64,000 bases of DNA, from assembly GCA_034401795.1 (NCBI GenBank), contig CM067372.1, positions 13,464,940-13,528,939 of the forward strand. Reading direction: 5' to 3'. This DNA comes from Chaetoderma sp. LZ-2023a (taxonomy: Eukaryota > Mollusca > Caudofoveata > Chaetodermatida > Chaetodermatidae). Shown piece by piece: positions 1-11,640 of the stretch (position 1 is its first letter; each line of letters opens with the position of its first letter). Below the pieces are notes generated by a model that did no database searches, was not told the DNA's origin, and saw only the letters and a list, made by a program, of their open reading frames with translations. The position numbers and the translations under genes were made by a program.

Positions 1-1567
1 GGTTCGGCGGACATCTTGGATGACCTAGTTTTTGTGAAAACGACTTGTTCTGCTGAACGGATCGGGCTGAAATTTTGGGGATATGATTATGGACTAAGGG
101 CCATTAAAGTTTGTTCATAAGAATTTGATAGGTAAAAAACATGGCGACCGTGGACCAATCAAATTTTAGCGTGTTTGGCTGCCATATTCAATTTTTTATG
201 TGATGGATTTTGAAGCCGAAATTGGTTTTCTTAACTCAGCTTACTTGTCAGTCAGCTGTGTTATAGCGATAACCCCGTCTGTCTTCTGTATGTCCATCCA
301 TCCATCTGTCTGTCCGTCACCAACAATGGCGGCTCATTTTGTTATTTCTTGGCGGATTGACACCAAACTTGGTCACAATGTTAATGTTGGCATCTAATAT
401 CTGTGTTCTGAAAATGAAACTGATAGGACGTCAAATGCCAGAGTTATCACCCCTTAAATATTTGCGGTGTCACTTTCATAGGGCAAATACAGGTTTGTTC
501 CCACCGTCCACTGATTTATCACCATGTCAGATTTTATTGCCATAGAATAAACTCCAATTAACAGATTAACCTTTCCATCACTGAAATTTTGATTGGTCTA
601 TTTTTTCGGTGGCCATCATGAATTTTTTCCGAAAATGCCGGAAAATCATTAAATTCCCTACTCATTAACTGCTTGTGCAATTCCAACCATACTCGGCTGT
701 AAGGATACTATGGTAATAGGTTTCAGAACATGTATACCTAATTTTTATTGGTCAATATTTGCGGCGACCAAATTGGATTTTCCGAATATTTCTGGAAATC
801 AGTTAAAACCATACTCCTCATTAACTTCTTGGCTGATTTCAAGTAAAACTCGGCTGGAAGAACACCAGAGTGGTATGCTATATGTTATACATACTGGATA
901 TTTAATGCTCAATTTTTTGGACAGCCATCTTGAATTTTCTGGAAAATGGCGAGTAATCGTTTAAAATGCTACTCATTAGCTGCTTGTGTGATTTCAATCA
1001 GACTTGGCTGGAAGAATACTAGGGCTGGTAGGTTTCAGAACTTTTATAAATCTTTTCCAAAAAATTTCTGAAAATTATTTAAAACGTGATTCCTAATATA
1101 TAAATGGCCCGACTTCAACTAAACTTAGGTGGCCTAATTCTATGCTGGTAGGCTTCAACACAAAGTTTTTGGAAGTCAGTTAAAAGGCTGCTCCTCATTA
1201 CACGCTTGGTCAATTTAAACTGGTATGCAAAATGACTGCTTCATTCCTCTTGGTAGCCATCTTGGATTTTCCGAAAATTTTTGCATCGTTTACAACGCTG
1301 AAACTCATTACATTTTATTTCATCAATACGTAATGGTGAATAAAGTTTGTTCAAGAGGACAAGGTTGTCATGGACGAATCTACATCTAAGGTTCAATCTG
1401 AGTGTGTGGTCAGCGTACATCATTAATTTCCCATTAAATATAATTTCTGCTGAATTTAAATTTTGGATTTTATGCCTTGTTACTGCTGAATTTAAAGTAT
1501 TATGTTCAAATGCTTTAGATCAAATGCTAATGGTCCAGTTGAGCGCTAAGGCCATTGGGCCTCTTGT
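1..1567. mobile_element. Family A sub-repeated element, 3' part (left copy)
   Basis: This is the right-hand 1.57 kb of the element seen whole at 8711-10627. It is built of diverged sub-repeats of roughly 150 bp carrying a GCCATCTTGGATTTTCCGAA phrase, then TTTAAAATGCTACTCCTCATT, then GGTTTCAGAACTTGTATAC. It ends in GGGCCTCTTGT at 1557-1567. No conserved reading frame runs through the sub-repeats, and the short ORFs are incidental. It is probably a non-autonomous element. Confidence 0.7.
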
Positions 1568-1680
1568 CTAACAATTACATTATTGTATAAAATGGATGTG
1601 GATTTAATTAATTGGCAAAATCCTTCTCTATGGCTTAAATCGGTGTTGTTTGAATTCTAAAGAAATTGTATGTACATGTA

Positions 1681-1965
1681 GGCCCTACTGACACAAGCCA
1701 ACCGACTGTGAGAAAAAGCTAGTCACCATATTGGCATTAGTAACACAAGCCAACCGACCAAGAGAAAAAGCTAGTCACCATATAGGCCTAGTGACACAAG
1801 CCAATCGACTATGAGAAAAAGCTAGTCACCATATAGGCCTTAGTGACACAAGCCAATTGACTATGAGAAAAAGCTAGTCACCATATAGGCCTTAGTGACA
1901 CAAGCCAACTGACTATCAGAAAAAGCTAAGTCACCATATCGGCCTTAGTGACGCAAGTGTGACGG
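1681..1965. repeat. 51-bp minisatellite, first block
   Basis: Five to six units of about 51 bp, each with TGACACAAGCCAACCGACTA, GAGAAAAAGCTAGTCACCAT and ATAGGCCTTAG. GTCAC ... GTGAC inside each unit forms a short dyad across unit borders. The array resumes at 3333, so the segment 1966-3332 separates two blocks of one array. The right duplication copy is at 10741-11025. Confidence 0.85.
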
Positions 1966-3332
1966 GTCTACTAGTCAAAGTGTCAAGTATTCATACCGAT
2001 ATATGAAAATATGTAGAATTCTATATTTATCATAAAATCTGTCCATTCGACAGTATGGCGTGCTCCCTGTCAGTACAGCCGAAACCATGTGCGGTCAAGC
2101 GTAATTGTTGATGGGTTTACACATAGAATTATAATTCATGAACTTTTCTTAATATTTCCTATATACAGTGCAGCTCAGAAGTAAGACAAAATGTCTAAAA
2201 AAACGTAAACTGAAACATGTTAGTAAGAAATGTTGTGTTGTGTATTTTGGGCATAATTCCATTGAAAGACAATTGCTGCTTGAGGCAGCTAGATCTTCTG
2301 ATTCAATTGGGGTCAAAATATTTGACAGTATGGTTTATTTTGTTTTGTAAACATTACAGGTTAATTCTGTGCTGTACTGTACTAGAAATTGATTTTTAGT
2401 CGGCTAAATCGTTTTCATTCTGAAGTGACACAAACCGGTTCCGTGAGATTATGACGTGAGTTGAGTATTTTGAAATTAATTGACTGAAAGTTGTTGCTGC
2501 CTATGGCATAGCTACTTTCATTCCGGTTGTTTTCAAAATAATCATGATTTTATTTTATTCCAGTAACCATGTCATCACCAAGTATAGAGAATCTTCTTGT
2601 CGTTCGCTGATCATACCGCCAGTCCTGTAAGTGACTATCGACATGATCATAAGCGTTAAGTGCGTGGATCCATGGTTTATTAGTGCGCCGTGCGGCCTGG
2701 AACCTCCGTCTTCAGCACTCGAGGTGTCTGTCTTACCTCCTTTAGTCGCCTCTTACGACACGCATAGGATACGGAAGGTGTATTCTAAGCCCCACCTACA
2801 GGGCATAGTATAGAGAATGAAATCCGTAAAATTCTGTATTTAATTTTAATGCATACATATATGTAGCAAGTTATAGCAAGATTTTATAATTGTTCTTTAG
2901 AAATAGTTTTTTGGCACGCCTTGGATATTTAGAACTTGTTTTATGTTTCGTTGCTTAGATACAGTTAGTTATAAAATGAGCATGAATGTGGAGAATGAGA
3001 GATAGAATGAGTGAGAGACAGAGCTAGAGATAGATGGATACGTAGACTGAGATTTAAGCCAAAGAATAGTAGATAAATAAAGCGTTATTAGTTTGTATAG
3101 AAATTTAGTATCAACATCAGTTTATGTATAGAATCAAGTTTGAAAATAATAAAAGTTGAAGTTATTTATTATTTGAAGAACCGTCTTGTTGAATACTATT
3201 GAAGTCTCTTCACCCATTTTTCGACTCAACTCATCCTGGACATTATTGAAGTGTAGCAGAGTTATTGCCACCCAGCTATCCCCCCCCCCCCCCCCACGTG
3301 TTTCAAGATGGGCGGATAATAGCTTCGCTACA
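1966..3332. other. Segment splitting the minisatellite; no gene seen
   Basis: About 1.37 kb of AT-rich DNA between two blocks of the same minisatellite. It holds a short insertion with a 12-bp target duplication (2581-2818), a GAGA-rich stretch (2990-3050) and a C-run (3281-3295). Only ORFs of about 60 codons without recognisable similarity are present. It could be a non-autonomous element that landed in the array, but I found no terminal repeats. Confidence 0.5.
2581..2818. mobile_element. Short interspersed insertion with 12-bp target-site duplication
   Basis: The exact 12-mer AGTATAGAGAAT lies at 2581-2592 and again at 2807-2818, bracketing a 214-bp insert. The insert contains a GTCGCCTCTTACGACACGCA box and GTGTATTCTAAGCCCC, a pattern I associate with widespread invertebrate short repeats. 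There is no poly-A tail and no convincing tRNA A/B box, so I leave the class open. The copy in the right duplicon is at 11641-11878. Confidence 0.65.
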
Positions 3333-3485
3333 CAAGCCAACCGACTATGAGAAAAAGCTGGTCACCATATGCCTTGGTGACACAAGCCAACAACTATGAG
3401 TTTAAACTAGTCACCCTATAGGCCCTACTGACACAAACCAACTGACTAGGAGAAAAAGCTAGTCACCATATAGGTGCTTGTGACA
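3333..3485. repeat. 51-bp minisatellite, second block
   Basis: Three further units of the minisatellite seen at 1681-1965 (ACACAAGCCAACCGACTATG, then AAAAAGCTGGTCACCATAT). The right-copy equivalent is at 12389-12541. Confidence 0.8.
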
Positions 3486-3837
3486 TATCTGGCCTATCTG
3501 TACCTCTAAATAAATCACAACTTATATTGGTAATTTTGCATCCTTTGAAAACGTCGTGAAAAAGCGGGTTCTATTGAAATATTAACATTTGTTTGTATAG
3601 TATCCGTGATAAGCTAGAACAAATTGCAACAGGTTTTTACAACATATCCAAACTTTGACAACATCTGACCTACGGAAAGGGGTTATTTAGTTTAATTAAA
3701 TACGGCAGTCAAAATGAAGTTTGAGGCCCAATTTCTCCTTTATTGTTGGGTTTAGACCCATATAATGAATTGCAAATAGATAGGAAAACGGTACTGAAAA
3801 GGTGATATCCTACTTCTAAAGCAAACTCGTTGGGAAG

Positions 3838-5374
3838 AGTTGCGTAGAGCGGTGTGCTTCAGAACTTGTATACATAATTTTGATTGGCCTAGTTTTTCGT
3901 TGGCCATCTTGAACTTTCCGAAATTTTGGGAAATCAATTAAAACGCTACTCCTAATTAACTGATTAGCCAATTTCAACCACACCTGGCTGTATACTAGGC
4001 TGATAAGTTTCAGCTCATCTATACAGCATTTTGATTGGTCAATTTTTCTGGCTGTAATCTTGCAATTTCTGAAAAGTTCTAGAAATCAGTTAAAATTCTA
4101 CCCCTCATTAACCACCTGCCCGATGTCAAGCAAACTCGGTTAGAAGGACCCTAGTGGGGTATGCTACAGAACATGTATACAGAATTTTGATTGATTAATT
4201 CTTTGTGCAGCCATCTTGAACTTTCCGAAAAATCGTTTAAAATGCTATTCCTCAGTAAATGCTTTGGCAATTTCAACCAGACTTGAGTGGAAGGATACTA
4301 GTCTGGTAGGTTTCCGAACTTGTATACAGAATATTGATAGGTACATTGTTCCATTGGTCATCTTGGATTTTCTGAAAATTTTGGGAAATCAGTTAAAAGG
4401 CTACGCATTAACCACGTGATTGATTTCAAGCAAATTTGCTTCGAATGAACCAAGTCTGCTTCAAACCTTAATATACAGAATTTTGATTCAATTCTTTTGG
4501 CAGCCATCTTGAATTTTCCGAAAAATGGGGCGAAATCGTTTAAAATGCTATTCCTCATTAACTGCTTGGACAATTTCAAACAGACTTGGTTGAAAGGATA
4601 CTAGGTTGATATGTTCCAGAACCTCTATACAGAACTTTGATTGGTCAATTTTTCCGATGGTCATGGATTTTTTTTAATCGGTTAAAAGCCTACTCATTAG
4701 CCACTGGACCGGGCCGATTTCAAGCAAGCTCGGCTCGAGGGACATTAGAGTCGTCTACTTCTTAACTTGTATACAGCATTTTGATTGATCAATTTTTTCG
4801 GCAGCTACCTCAAATTTCTGAAAAATTGCCAGAACTCGTTTAAAATGCTATTTCTTCTTAAATGCTTGGGCAATTGCAACCACATTTGGCTGGAAGGGTA
4901 GTAGGTTTCAGAACTTGTATGCCGGATTTTGATTGGGCAATTTTTCCGGCGGCCATTGAGGTTTTCCGAAAATTTCTTGAAAATCAGTTAAAAGCCTACT
5001 CCTCATTAGCTACTCAGTCGATTTCAAGCAGACAAAAGACACTAGGGTGGTATGCTTGAGAAATTATATACAGCATTTTGACTGCTTGACTTTTTTATTG
5101 GCCATCTTGGATTTTCCGCAAAATAGCAGGGAATTGTTTAAAATGCTATTCCTCATTAACCGCTTGTTTTATTTGCTGGATGGAACCTAAGGTTCGATCT
5201 GATTGTGTTGTCAGCGTCCATCATTAGTTTCCCACTAAATATCATTTGTACTGAATTCCAATTTGGTAATTTATGTCTTGTTACTGCTGAATGTCTAGTA
5301 GTATGTCTGTACAAATCCTAATCGTTCAACTGCTAATGGTCCAGCTAAGCGTTAGGGGCCTTGGGCCTCTTGTT
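3838..5374. mobile_element. Family A element, 5'-truncated copy
   Basis: Diverged sub-repeats of the same kind as 1-1567 (TTCAGAACTTGTATACA, GATTGGTCAATTTTT, GGCCATCTTGAACTTTCCGA) end in GGGCCTCTTGTT at about 5363-5374. The GCTCACCTGG start is missing. The right-copy equivalent is at 12894-14430. Confidence 0.7.
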
Positions 5375-5428
5375 CATGAAAGTGAGAAGAGTGAATTGAA
5401 ACCAGTCATTCAATAGGATTAAATAAAA

Positions 5429-6196
5429 CAATGAGCGACCTGTGGTGCATTGGTCACATCATACATTCTCCAGCTTTAGCAAAGGTCCTTGAGCTGGTGT
5501 ATGTTGAACATGTTGTAACACACATCATAAGTGGGAAGGTTTATGCGAGAGCTGTACACGGTCATTTCCGGATTAAAGCGACCCTTCCACGGGCATTTCC
5601 TTATTAATGCGGCCCTAATTGCAATGCTGTTTCCCCAGGCATATGCTATGCCTAATCTGGAGGGAGAAGGAAACATCGATGCCATGGAGACAAGGGAAAT
5701 TGAAACAGCACTTCACCATTTCGACAGTATTTTCAGTGAGGACTCTGTTGTCGAGATTGTCTATTCGGATGAAGTATTTGAAGGGATAAATGAAAGATTA
5801 GACAATGAGAAGACAGTGATGACACGTTCTGACTGGAAGGGTGTTGATTCAATTCTTGTGAATGGTAGATCTGTTCAAGAGGTGACTGAGCGCCAAGAGG
5901 ATAAGTGACTAAGTTGTATTTAAAATCACTTGCAGAGATGCTGCTATTCTTTTCACATTACACAACGACTGCGTTTCCAAAATATGCAACAACTGGAGAT
6001 TATGAGGCCAGATATTTATATTCAGTTCATGTCAGGACTTCTTTGTGGTACGAAGAGGGGAAAGTTTTGGGTGGGCCTTTCAGCTGACTATGAGATTGAA
6101 CAATGCTTAATGAATACACTAAATACCACTGGAGGCTTGACTCATGATCGTAGATTGGAACAGTCACGGAGACCCATTAAACACTCCGAGATTTAG
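5429..6196 (+). pseudogene. Decayed member of a multi-copy invertebrate protein family (left copy)
   Basis: Three overlapping reading frames carry pieces of what looks like one protein. The first begins at the ATG at 5429 (MSDLWCIGHI...) and contains GKVYARAVHGHF. The second contains HGHFLINAALIAMLFPQAYA and an acidic stretch. The third contains KFWVGLSADYEIEQCLMNTL followed by NTTGGLTHDRR. I associate the block WxGLSxDxxIEQxLMxxxxTTGGLT with a large uncharacterised, often transposon-associated family in invertebrates, and I know of no function. A diverged 31-bp direct repeat (about 5557-5587 and 5588-5618) accounts for the first frame change. It is not functional as it stands. The identical copy is at 14485-15252. 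Confidence 0.5.
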
Positions 6197-6224
6197 TAAA
6201 TGTTTTTTTCTCAAATAATCCTGA

Positions 6225-6610
6225 TTCATTTCCATTTTTTTACTTCATGCTACTGGCAGATTATAGTTTTAATGGATGAATCCACTTATACTTTGCCCGT
6301 GTTGAGATCGATCAAACCCTGAACATTCCCCGAACATCTATTTCCAAAAAATGTGTACGGGAGCTGTTGAAAGTTTTGAAGCTGGTTTGACCGGGTTCAG
6401 CTGTTGATGCATATCGACCAATGATGCCCAGTCGAATTAGTTTCGAAGTATTCAACGGAATGGTTATTAAGTAGTAAAGACATGCAATTCGTACAACTAA
6501 CAAACTATTAAGCGTTCACGTCGGACTTAGATACATGTATGCCATGCATTAGTAGTTTGATTGTGACGTCAGCCTACCTGTAACGTAATTTCCTATGACG
6601 TCATATACTT
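6225..6610 (+). mobile_element. MITE family P, diverged copy
   Basis: It shows the order typical of family P: CCCGTGTTGAGATCGATC, a reduced core, TATTCAAC, TAGTAAAGACATGCAATTCG, TTAAGCGTTC, then two TGACGTCA palindromes (6564-6571 and 6596-6603). It lacks most of the central fold-back. The duplicate is at 15281-15666. Confidence 0.7.
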
Positions 6611-7049
6611 GAGTGTCAGGTTGGATTCCTCTATTAACTTTGCGTTCCTCTACAAGAGTCAATAAATTGCAAGACAACTACAAGCACGTGAATGCAGATG
6701 AAAATAATGATGCAGTGCAGCTCGGGAATGGAGATTTAGCGTGTTTCCAAACCGTACAATTTAGAATACAATGTCAGAAATATTATGTTGACTATTTTGG
6801 GCCTAGTTTCTTCGGAGGCAATGGACATTGGTTTGGAAATAAAATAAAATAAGGTAAAAAAAATAAATTACAAAAATAAAAATAAAATAAAAATAATAAA
6901 TTAAGCACCAAAAAGCAAGACAGGTTTATATGGCGCTGTTTTCAATCTTTCAACAAGAAACTTATATTGAGACTCAATAGCGAGATGTAATTCAAATCGT
7001 TTAATTGATGAATTTGCGCTATACAATCTCAATTCTCTCATCATAGAAA

Positions 7050-7165
7050 ATGATAATTTGCAGACCAAGTTAACATTATTTTGGAAAAATTATCAATGGA
7101 GTGACTGTCTTAGTATATCAAGCCAGTCATATCAGTGGTAACTTTTCAAAGGTCTCTTCCCTTGG
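7050..7165. mobile_element. MITE family Q palindrome, diverged copy
   Basis: The left arm ATTTGCAGACCAAG ... ATCAATGGAGTGACTG and the right arm CCAGTCATATCAGTGGTAAC ... GGTCTCTTCCCTTGGTC are imperfect inverted copies. A pyrimidine tract begins immediately to the right. The duplicate is at 16106-16221. Confidence 0.65.
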
Positions 7166-7169
7166 TCAG

Positions 7170-7292
7170 TAAATCCCTCTCCCTATCCCTACCCCCCTCT
7201 CCCTCTCCTTCCCCCTCCCTCTCTCCTTTCTCCTCCCTCCCCTCTCTCTCTCCCTCCCTCCCTCTCTCCCTCCCTCCCCTCCCTCCCTCCCT
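7170..7292. repeat. CCCT/CTCT pyrimidine tract
   Basis: A low-complexity (CCCT)n/(CTCT)n run. It yields long proline/serine ORFs on plus and arginine/glycine ORFs on minus, which are artefacts. The copy at 16226-16347 is one base shorter. Confidence 0.9.
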
Positions 7293-7730
7293 CTTGAACT
7301 TGCCGAAAAATCATTTAAAATGCTACTCCTCATTAACTGATTTGGCAATTTCAACCAGACTTGGCTGGGAGGATACTAGTCTAGTAGGTTTCCGAACTTG
7401 TATACAGAATATTGATAGGTACATTGCTCCGTTGGTCATCTTGGATTTTCTGAAAATTTCGGGAATCAGTTAAAAGGCTACGCATTAACCACATGATGGA
7501 TTTCAAGCAAATTTGCTTCGAATGAACCTAGACTGCTACGGAATTTTGATTCATCAATTCTTATGGCAGCCATCTTGAATTTTCCGGAAAATGGGGCGAA
7601 ATCATTTAACATGCTACTCCTCATTAACTGCTTGAACAATTTCAAACAGACTTGGTTGAAAGGATACTAGGTTGATATGTTCCAGAACTTCTATACAGAA
7701 CTTTGATTGGTCAATTTTTTCCGGTGGTTG
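7293..7730. mobile_element. Family A fragment, both ends truncated
   Basis: About three sub-repeats of family A start directly after the pyrimidine tract and run into a family P element at about 7735. The duplicate is at 16348-16785. Confidence 0.65.
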
Positions 7731-7734
7731 TACG

Positions 7735-7958
7735 AATTGTATGTTTTTGTTATTTAATAAAATTGCTGTTGAATATTTTGAAAGTAATTTGACTGGGCAG
7801 CAACAGGGCCCAGTCAATTTAGTGTCAAAATATTCCACAGCTTACTTGTACAGTTTTCTTGAAATTTATCGTCTAGAAGTTCAGAAATCCATCGATCCCA
7901 ACTCGAGAGTGGTATGGGTGGAGTTTAGCTAGAGATGGGCGGGGCATGGCTAAACTGG
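7735..7958 (-). mobile_element. MITE family P, reverse orientation
   Basis: The core fold-back TTGAATATTTTGAAAGTAAT ... CAATTTAGTGTCAAAATATT surrounds a GCAGCAACAGGGCCC centre. It is followed by the GCTAGAGATGGGCGGGGCAT end, reading opposite to the copies at 38997 and 40418. The duplicate is at 16790-17013. Confidence 0.7.
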
Positions 7959-8157
7959 GAAGGTTCATTGTGTTAATAAACCACCACAGTTTTCGGTGCC
8001 CTATTGTCTGTAGTATGTTCAGCCCCATAATTTACCCCACATAGACTTGAGCCGTAATAGCTTAAATGATGGTGTATTCGTGGTTTTCGGTGCTCTACTT
8101 TCCGTAATATGGCCGGTTCCAGACACTTCACTCATATAGACATAGGAGTTTGAATAT

Positions 8158-8710
8158 TCTCACTCTTTAAGCTCAGTTAGTTATTTTGGCACATATTTAC
8201 TTTTTAAACATCTGACCACCAACCCCCCCCCCCCACACCAACAATGGTTCTATTTACAAATAAGTGTACCAGTAAACTGTGAGCTATATTGAAACTGTGA
8301 ATTGGCGTTAAAGCTGCGCCAGACAGTCTGATTATTTTCAAAATATTTCACAGAATACTCATTACATAATCGAGCATTTGTTGCCTCAAGGCTGGAAGAG
8401 GGAATGGGTTAAACCATTGAGATATATTGCTTTGAGAAAATAGAATCTGCAACGGAGCGTGTCTTTCAGAATGGTGTTGCTAATTCTGCAACAGAGCGTG
8501 TCTTTCAGAATGGTGTTGCTGTCTCACTGCACTGGCTTGCAACAACAGTTTTCAAAACACACAGCAGCTAATTTTATGGATGGAAATATCTATGTCTCGA
8601 TAATGAAAACTACAGATGTTTTTGGCATATAATCAGCCTAGCAGGTGTTTCAGAATGAGGTTGCTAAAAACCGTTGCTGTCTTGGGGCACCCCATCTTTT
8701 TCATTGTTTT
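8158..8710. other. Duplicon start; no gene, contains a 39-bp direct repeat
   Basis: This stretch holds a C-run (8223-8234) and a 39-bp tandem duplication at 8446-8520, with units opening TCTGCAACGGAGCGTGTCTT and TCTGCAACAGAGCGTGTCTT. A third partial TTTCAGAATGAGGTTGCT lies at about 8649. No coding region is recognised. Confidence 0.7.
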
Positions 8711-10627
8711 TTGCTCACCTGGCCGAAAAGGCCAAGTGAGCTTATGCCATGGCGACCGTCTGTCCGGCGTCTGTCTGTCCATCCGTCCATCAACTTTTTT
8801 ATTTAAACGACTTATCAAGAACCTCTGGGCCGATTTCAATTATATTTGGCAGGAAGTATCCTTAGGGCATATGGATCCAAGTTTGTTCAAACAAAGCCGA
8901 TCGGCCAATTTGGCCGGTGGCCATCTTGGATTTTGCCTGATTTTAGGAAATGTCTAAAAAAATCTCCGAAACTGATTGGTGGATCGATTCAAAACTCACA
9001 AAACATCATATAGGGCAAGAGCTGAACCAAGTTCGTTTGAAGGAACTTGATTGACCAAATGGTTCGGCGGACATCTTGGATGACCTAGTTTTTGTGAAAA
9101 CGACTTGTTCTGCTGAACGGATCGGGCTGAAATTTTGGGGATATGATTATGGACTAAGGGCCATTAAAGTTTGTTCATAAGAATTTGATAGGTAAAAAAC
9201 ATGGCGACCGTGGACCAATCAAATTTTAGCGTGTTTGGCTGCCATATTCAATTTTTTATGTGATGGATTTTGAAGCCGAAATTGGTTTTCTTAACTCAGC
9301 TTACTTGTCAGTCAGCTGTGTTATAGCGATAACCCCGTCTGTCTTCTGTATGTCCATCCATCCATCTGTCTGTCCGTCACCAACAATGGCGGCTCATTTT
9401 GTTATTTCTTGGCGGATTGACACCAAACTTGGTCACAATGTTAATGTTGGCATCTAATATCTGTGTTCTGAAAATGAAACTGATAGGACGTCAAATGCCA
9501 GAGTTATCACCCCTTAAATATTTGCGGTGTCACTTTCATAGGGCAAATACAGGTTTGTTCCCACCGTCCACTGATTTATCACCATGTCAGATTTTATTGC
9601 CATAGAATAAACTCCAATTAACAGATTAACCTTTCCATCACTGAAATTTTGATTGGTCTATTTTTTCGGTGGCCATCATGAATTTTTTCCGAAAATGCCG
9701 GAAAATCATTAAATTCCCTACTCATTAACTGCTTGTGCAATTCCAACCATACTCGGCTGTAAGGATACTATGGTAATAGGTTTCAGAACATGTATACCTA
9801 ATTTTTATTGGTCAATATTTGCGGCGACCAAATTGGATTTTCCGAATATTTCTGGAAATCAGTTAAAACCATACTCCTCATTAACTTCTTGGCTGATTTC
9901 AAGTAAAACTCGGCTGGAAGAACACCAGAGTGGTATGCTATATGTTATACATACTGGATATTTAATGCTCAATTTTTTGGACAGCCATCTTGAATTTTCT
10001 GGAAAATGGCGAGTAATCGTTTAAAATGCTACTCATTAGCTGCTTGTGTGATTTCAATCAGACTTGGCTGGAAGAATACTAGGGCTGGTAGGTTTCAGAA
10101 CTTTTATAAATCTTTTCCAAAAAATTTCTGAAAATTATTTAAAACGTGATTCCTAATATATAAATGGCCCGACTTCAACTAAACTTAGGTGGCCTAATTC
10201 TATGCTGGTAGGCTTCAACACAAAGTTTTTGGAAGTCAGTTAAAAGGCTGCTCCTCATTACACGCTTGGTCAATTTAAACTGGTATGCAAAATGACTGCT
10301 TCATTCCTCTTGGTAGCCATCTTGGATTTTCCGAAAATTTTTGCATCGTTTACAACGCTGAAACTCATTACATTTTATTTCATCAATACGTAATGGTGAA
10401 TAAAGTTTGTTCAAGAGGACAAGGTTGTCATGGACGAATCTACATCTAAGGTTCAATCTGAGTGTGTGGTCAGCGTACATCATTAATTTCCCATTAAATA
10501 TAATTTCTGCTGAATTTAAATTTTGGATTTTATGCCTTGTTACTGCTGAATTTAAAGTATTATGTTCAAATGCTTTAGATCAAATGCTAATGGTCCAGTT
10601 GAGCGCTAAGGCCATTGGGCCTCTTGT
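8711..10627. mobile_element. Family A sub-repeated mobile element, full-length copy
   Basis: The left end GCTCACCTGGCC is followed by GAAAAGGCCAAGTGAGC, so it folds into a terminal hairpin. The right end reads CCAGTTGAGC ... GGGCCTCTTGT. The reverse complement of that right end (GCTCAACTGG) matches the left end (GCTCACCTGG), giving short imperfect terminal inverted repeats. The interior is a ladder of diverged sub-repeats of about 150 bp around GCCATCTTGGATTTTCCGAA. It has no transposase, so it is probably non-autonomous. It crosses 9060/9061, which proves that the duplicated unit begins before 9061. Confidence 0.7.
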
Positions 10628-10740
10628 CTAACAATTACATTATTGTATAAAATGGATGTGGATTTAATTAATTGGCAAAATCCTTCTCTATGGCTTAAAT
10701 CGGTGTTGTTTGAATTCTAAAGAAATTGTATGTACATGTA

Positions 10741-11025
10741 GGCCCTACTGACACAAGCCAACCGACTGTGAGAAAAAGCTAGTCACCATATTGGCATTAG
10801 TAACACAAGCCAACCGACCAAGAGAAAAAGCTAGTCACCATATAGGCCTAGTGACACAAGCCAATCGACTATGAGAAAAAGCTAGTCACCATATAGGCCT
10901 TAGTGACACAAGCCAATTGACTATGAGAAAAAGCTAGTCACCATATAGGCCTTAGTGACACAAGCCAACTGACTATCAGAAAAAGCTAAGTCACCATATC
11001 GGCCTTAGTGACGCAAGTGTGACGG
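10741..11025. repeat. 51-bp minisatellite, first block (right copy)
   Basis: Duplicate of the array at 1681-1965. Its second block is at 12389-12541. Confidence 0.85.
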
Positions 11026-11640
11026 GTCTACTAGTCAAAGTGTCAAGTATTCATACCGATATATGAAAATATGTAGAATTCTATATTTATCATAAAATCT
11101 GTCCATTCGACAGTATGGCGTGCTCCCTGTCAGTACAGCCGAAACCATGTGCGGTCAAGCGTAATTGTTGATGGGTTTACACATAGAATTATAATTCATG
11201 AACTTTTCTTAATATTTCCTATATACAGTGCAGCTCAGAAGTAAGACAAAATGTCTAAAAAAACGTAAACTGAAACATGTTAGTAAGAAATGTTGTGTTG
11301 TGTATTTTGGGCATAATTCCATTGAAAGACAATTGCTGCTTGAGGCAGCTAGATCTTCTGATTCAATTGGGGTCAAAATATTTGACAGTATGGTTTATTT
11401 TGTTTTGTAAACATTACAGGTTAATTCTGTGCTGTACTGTACTAGAAATTGATTTTTAGTCGGCTAAATCGTTTTCATTCTGAAGTGACACAAACCGGTT
11501 CCGTGAGATTATGACGTGAGTTGAGTATTTTGAAATTAATTGACTGAAAGTTGTTGCTGCCTATGGCATAGCTACTTTCATTCCGGTTGTTTTCAAAATA
11601 ATCATGATTTTATTTTATTCCAGTAACCATGTCATCACCA

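Larger units (their letters stand above)
1..8157. repeat. Left copy of ~9.06-kb tandem segmental duplication (cut by window start)
   Basis: Position 1 onward matches position 9061 onward in the same orientation, base for base in the stretches I compared. The offset is 9060 at first, falls to 9056 after a C-run at 3281 that is four bases shorter in the right copy, and to 9055 after another C-run near 7191. Matching stops at 8157, after the shared TTTGAATAT. The copies differ mainly in homopolymer length, so the event is recent or an assembly artefact. Sequence 8158-9060 has no partner inside the window; its partner should lie just left of position 1. Confidence 0.95.

Noticed and set aside
200-964. 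Several 65-84-codon ORFs in the family A element, repeated at 9260-10024
   Set aside because: They are present in both duplicons only because the DNA is duplicated. They share no frame with the other family A copies and show no protein motif.
7135-7473. 112-codon Ser/Pro-rich plus ORF and its Arg/Gly-rich minus counterpart
   Set aside because: Low-complexity CCCT tract joined to a family A repeat fragment.
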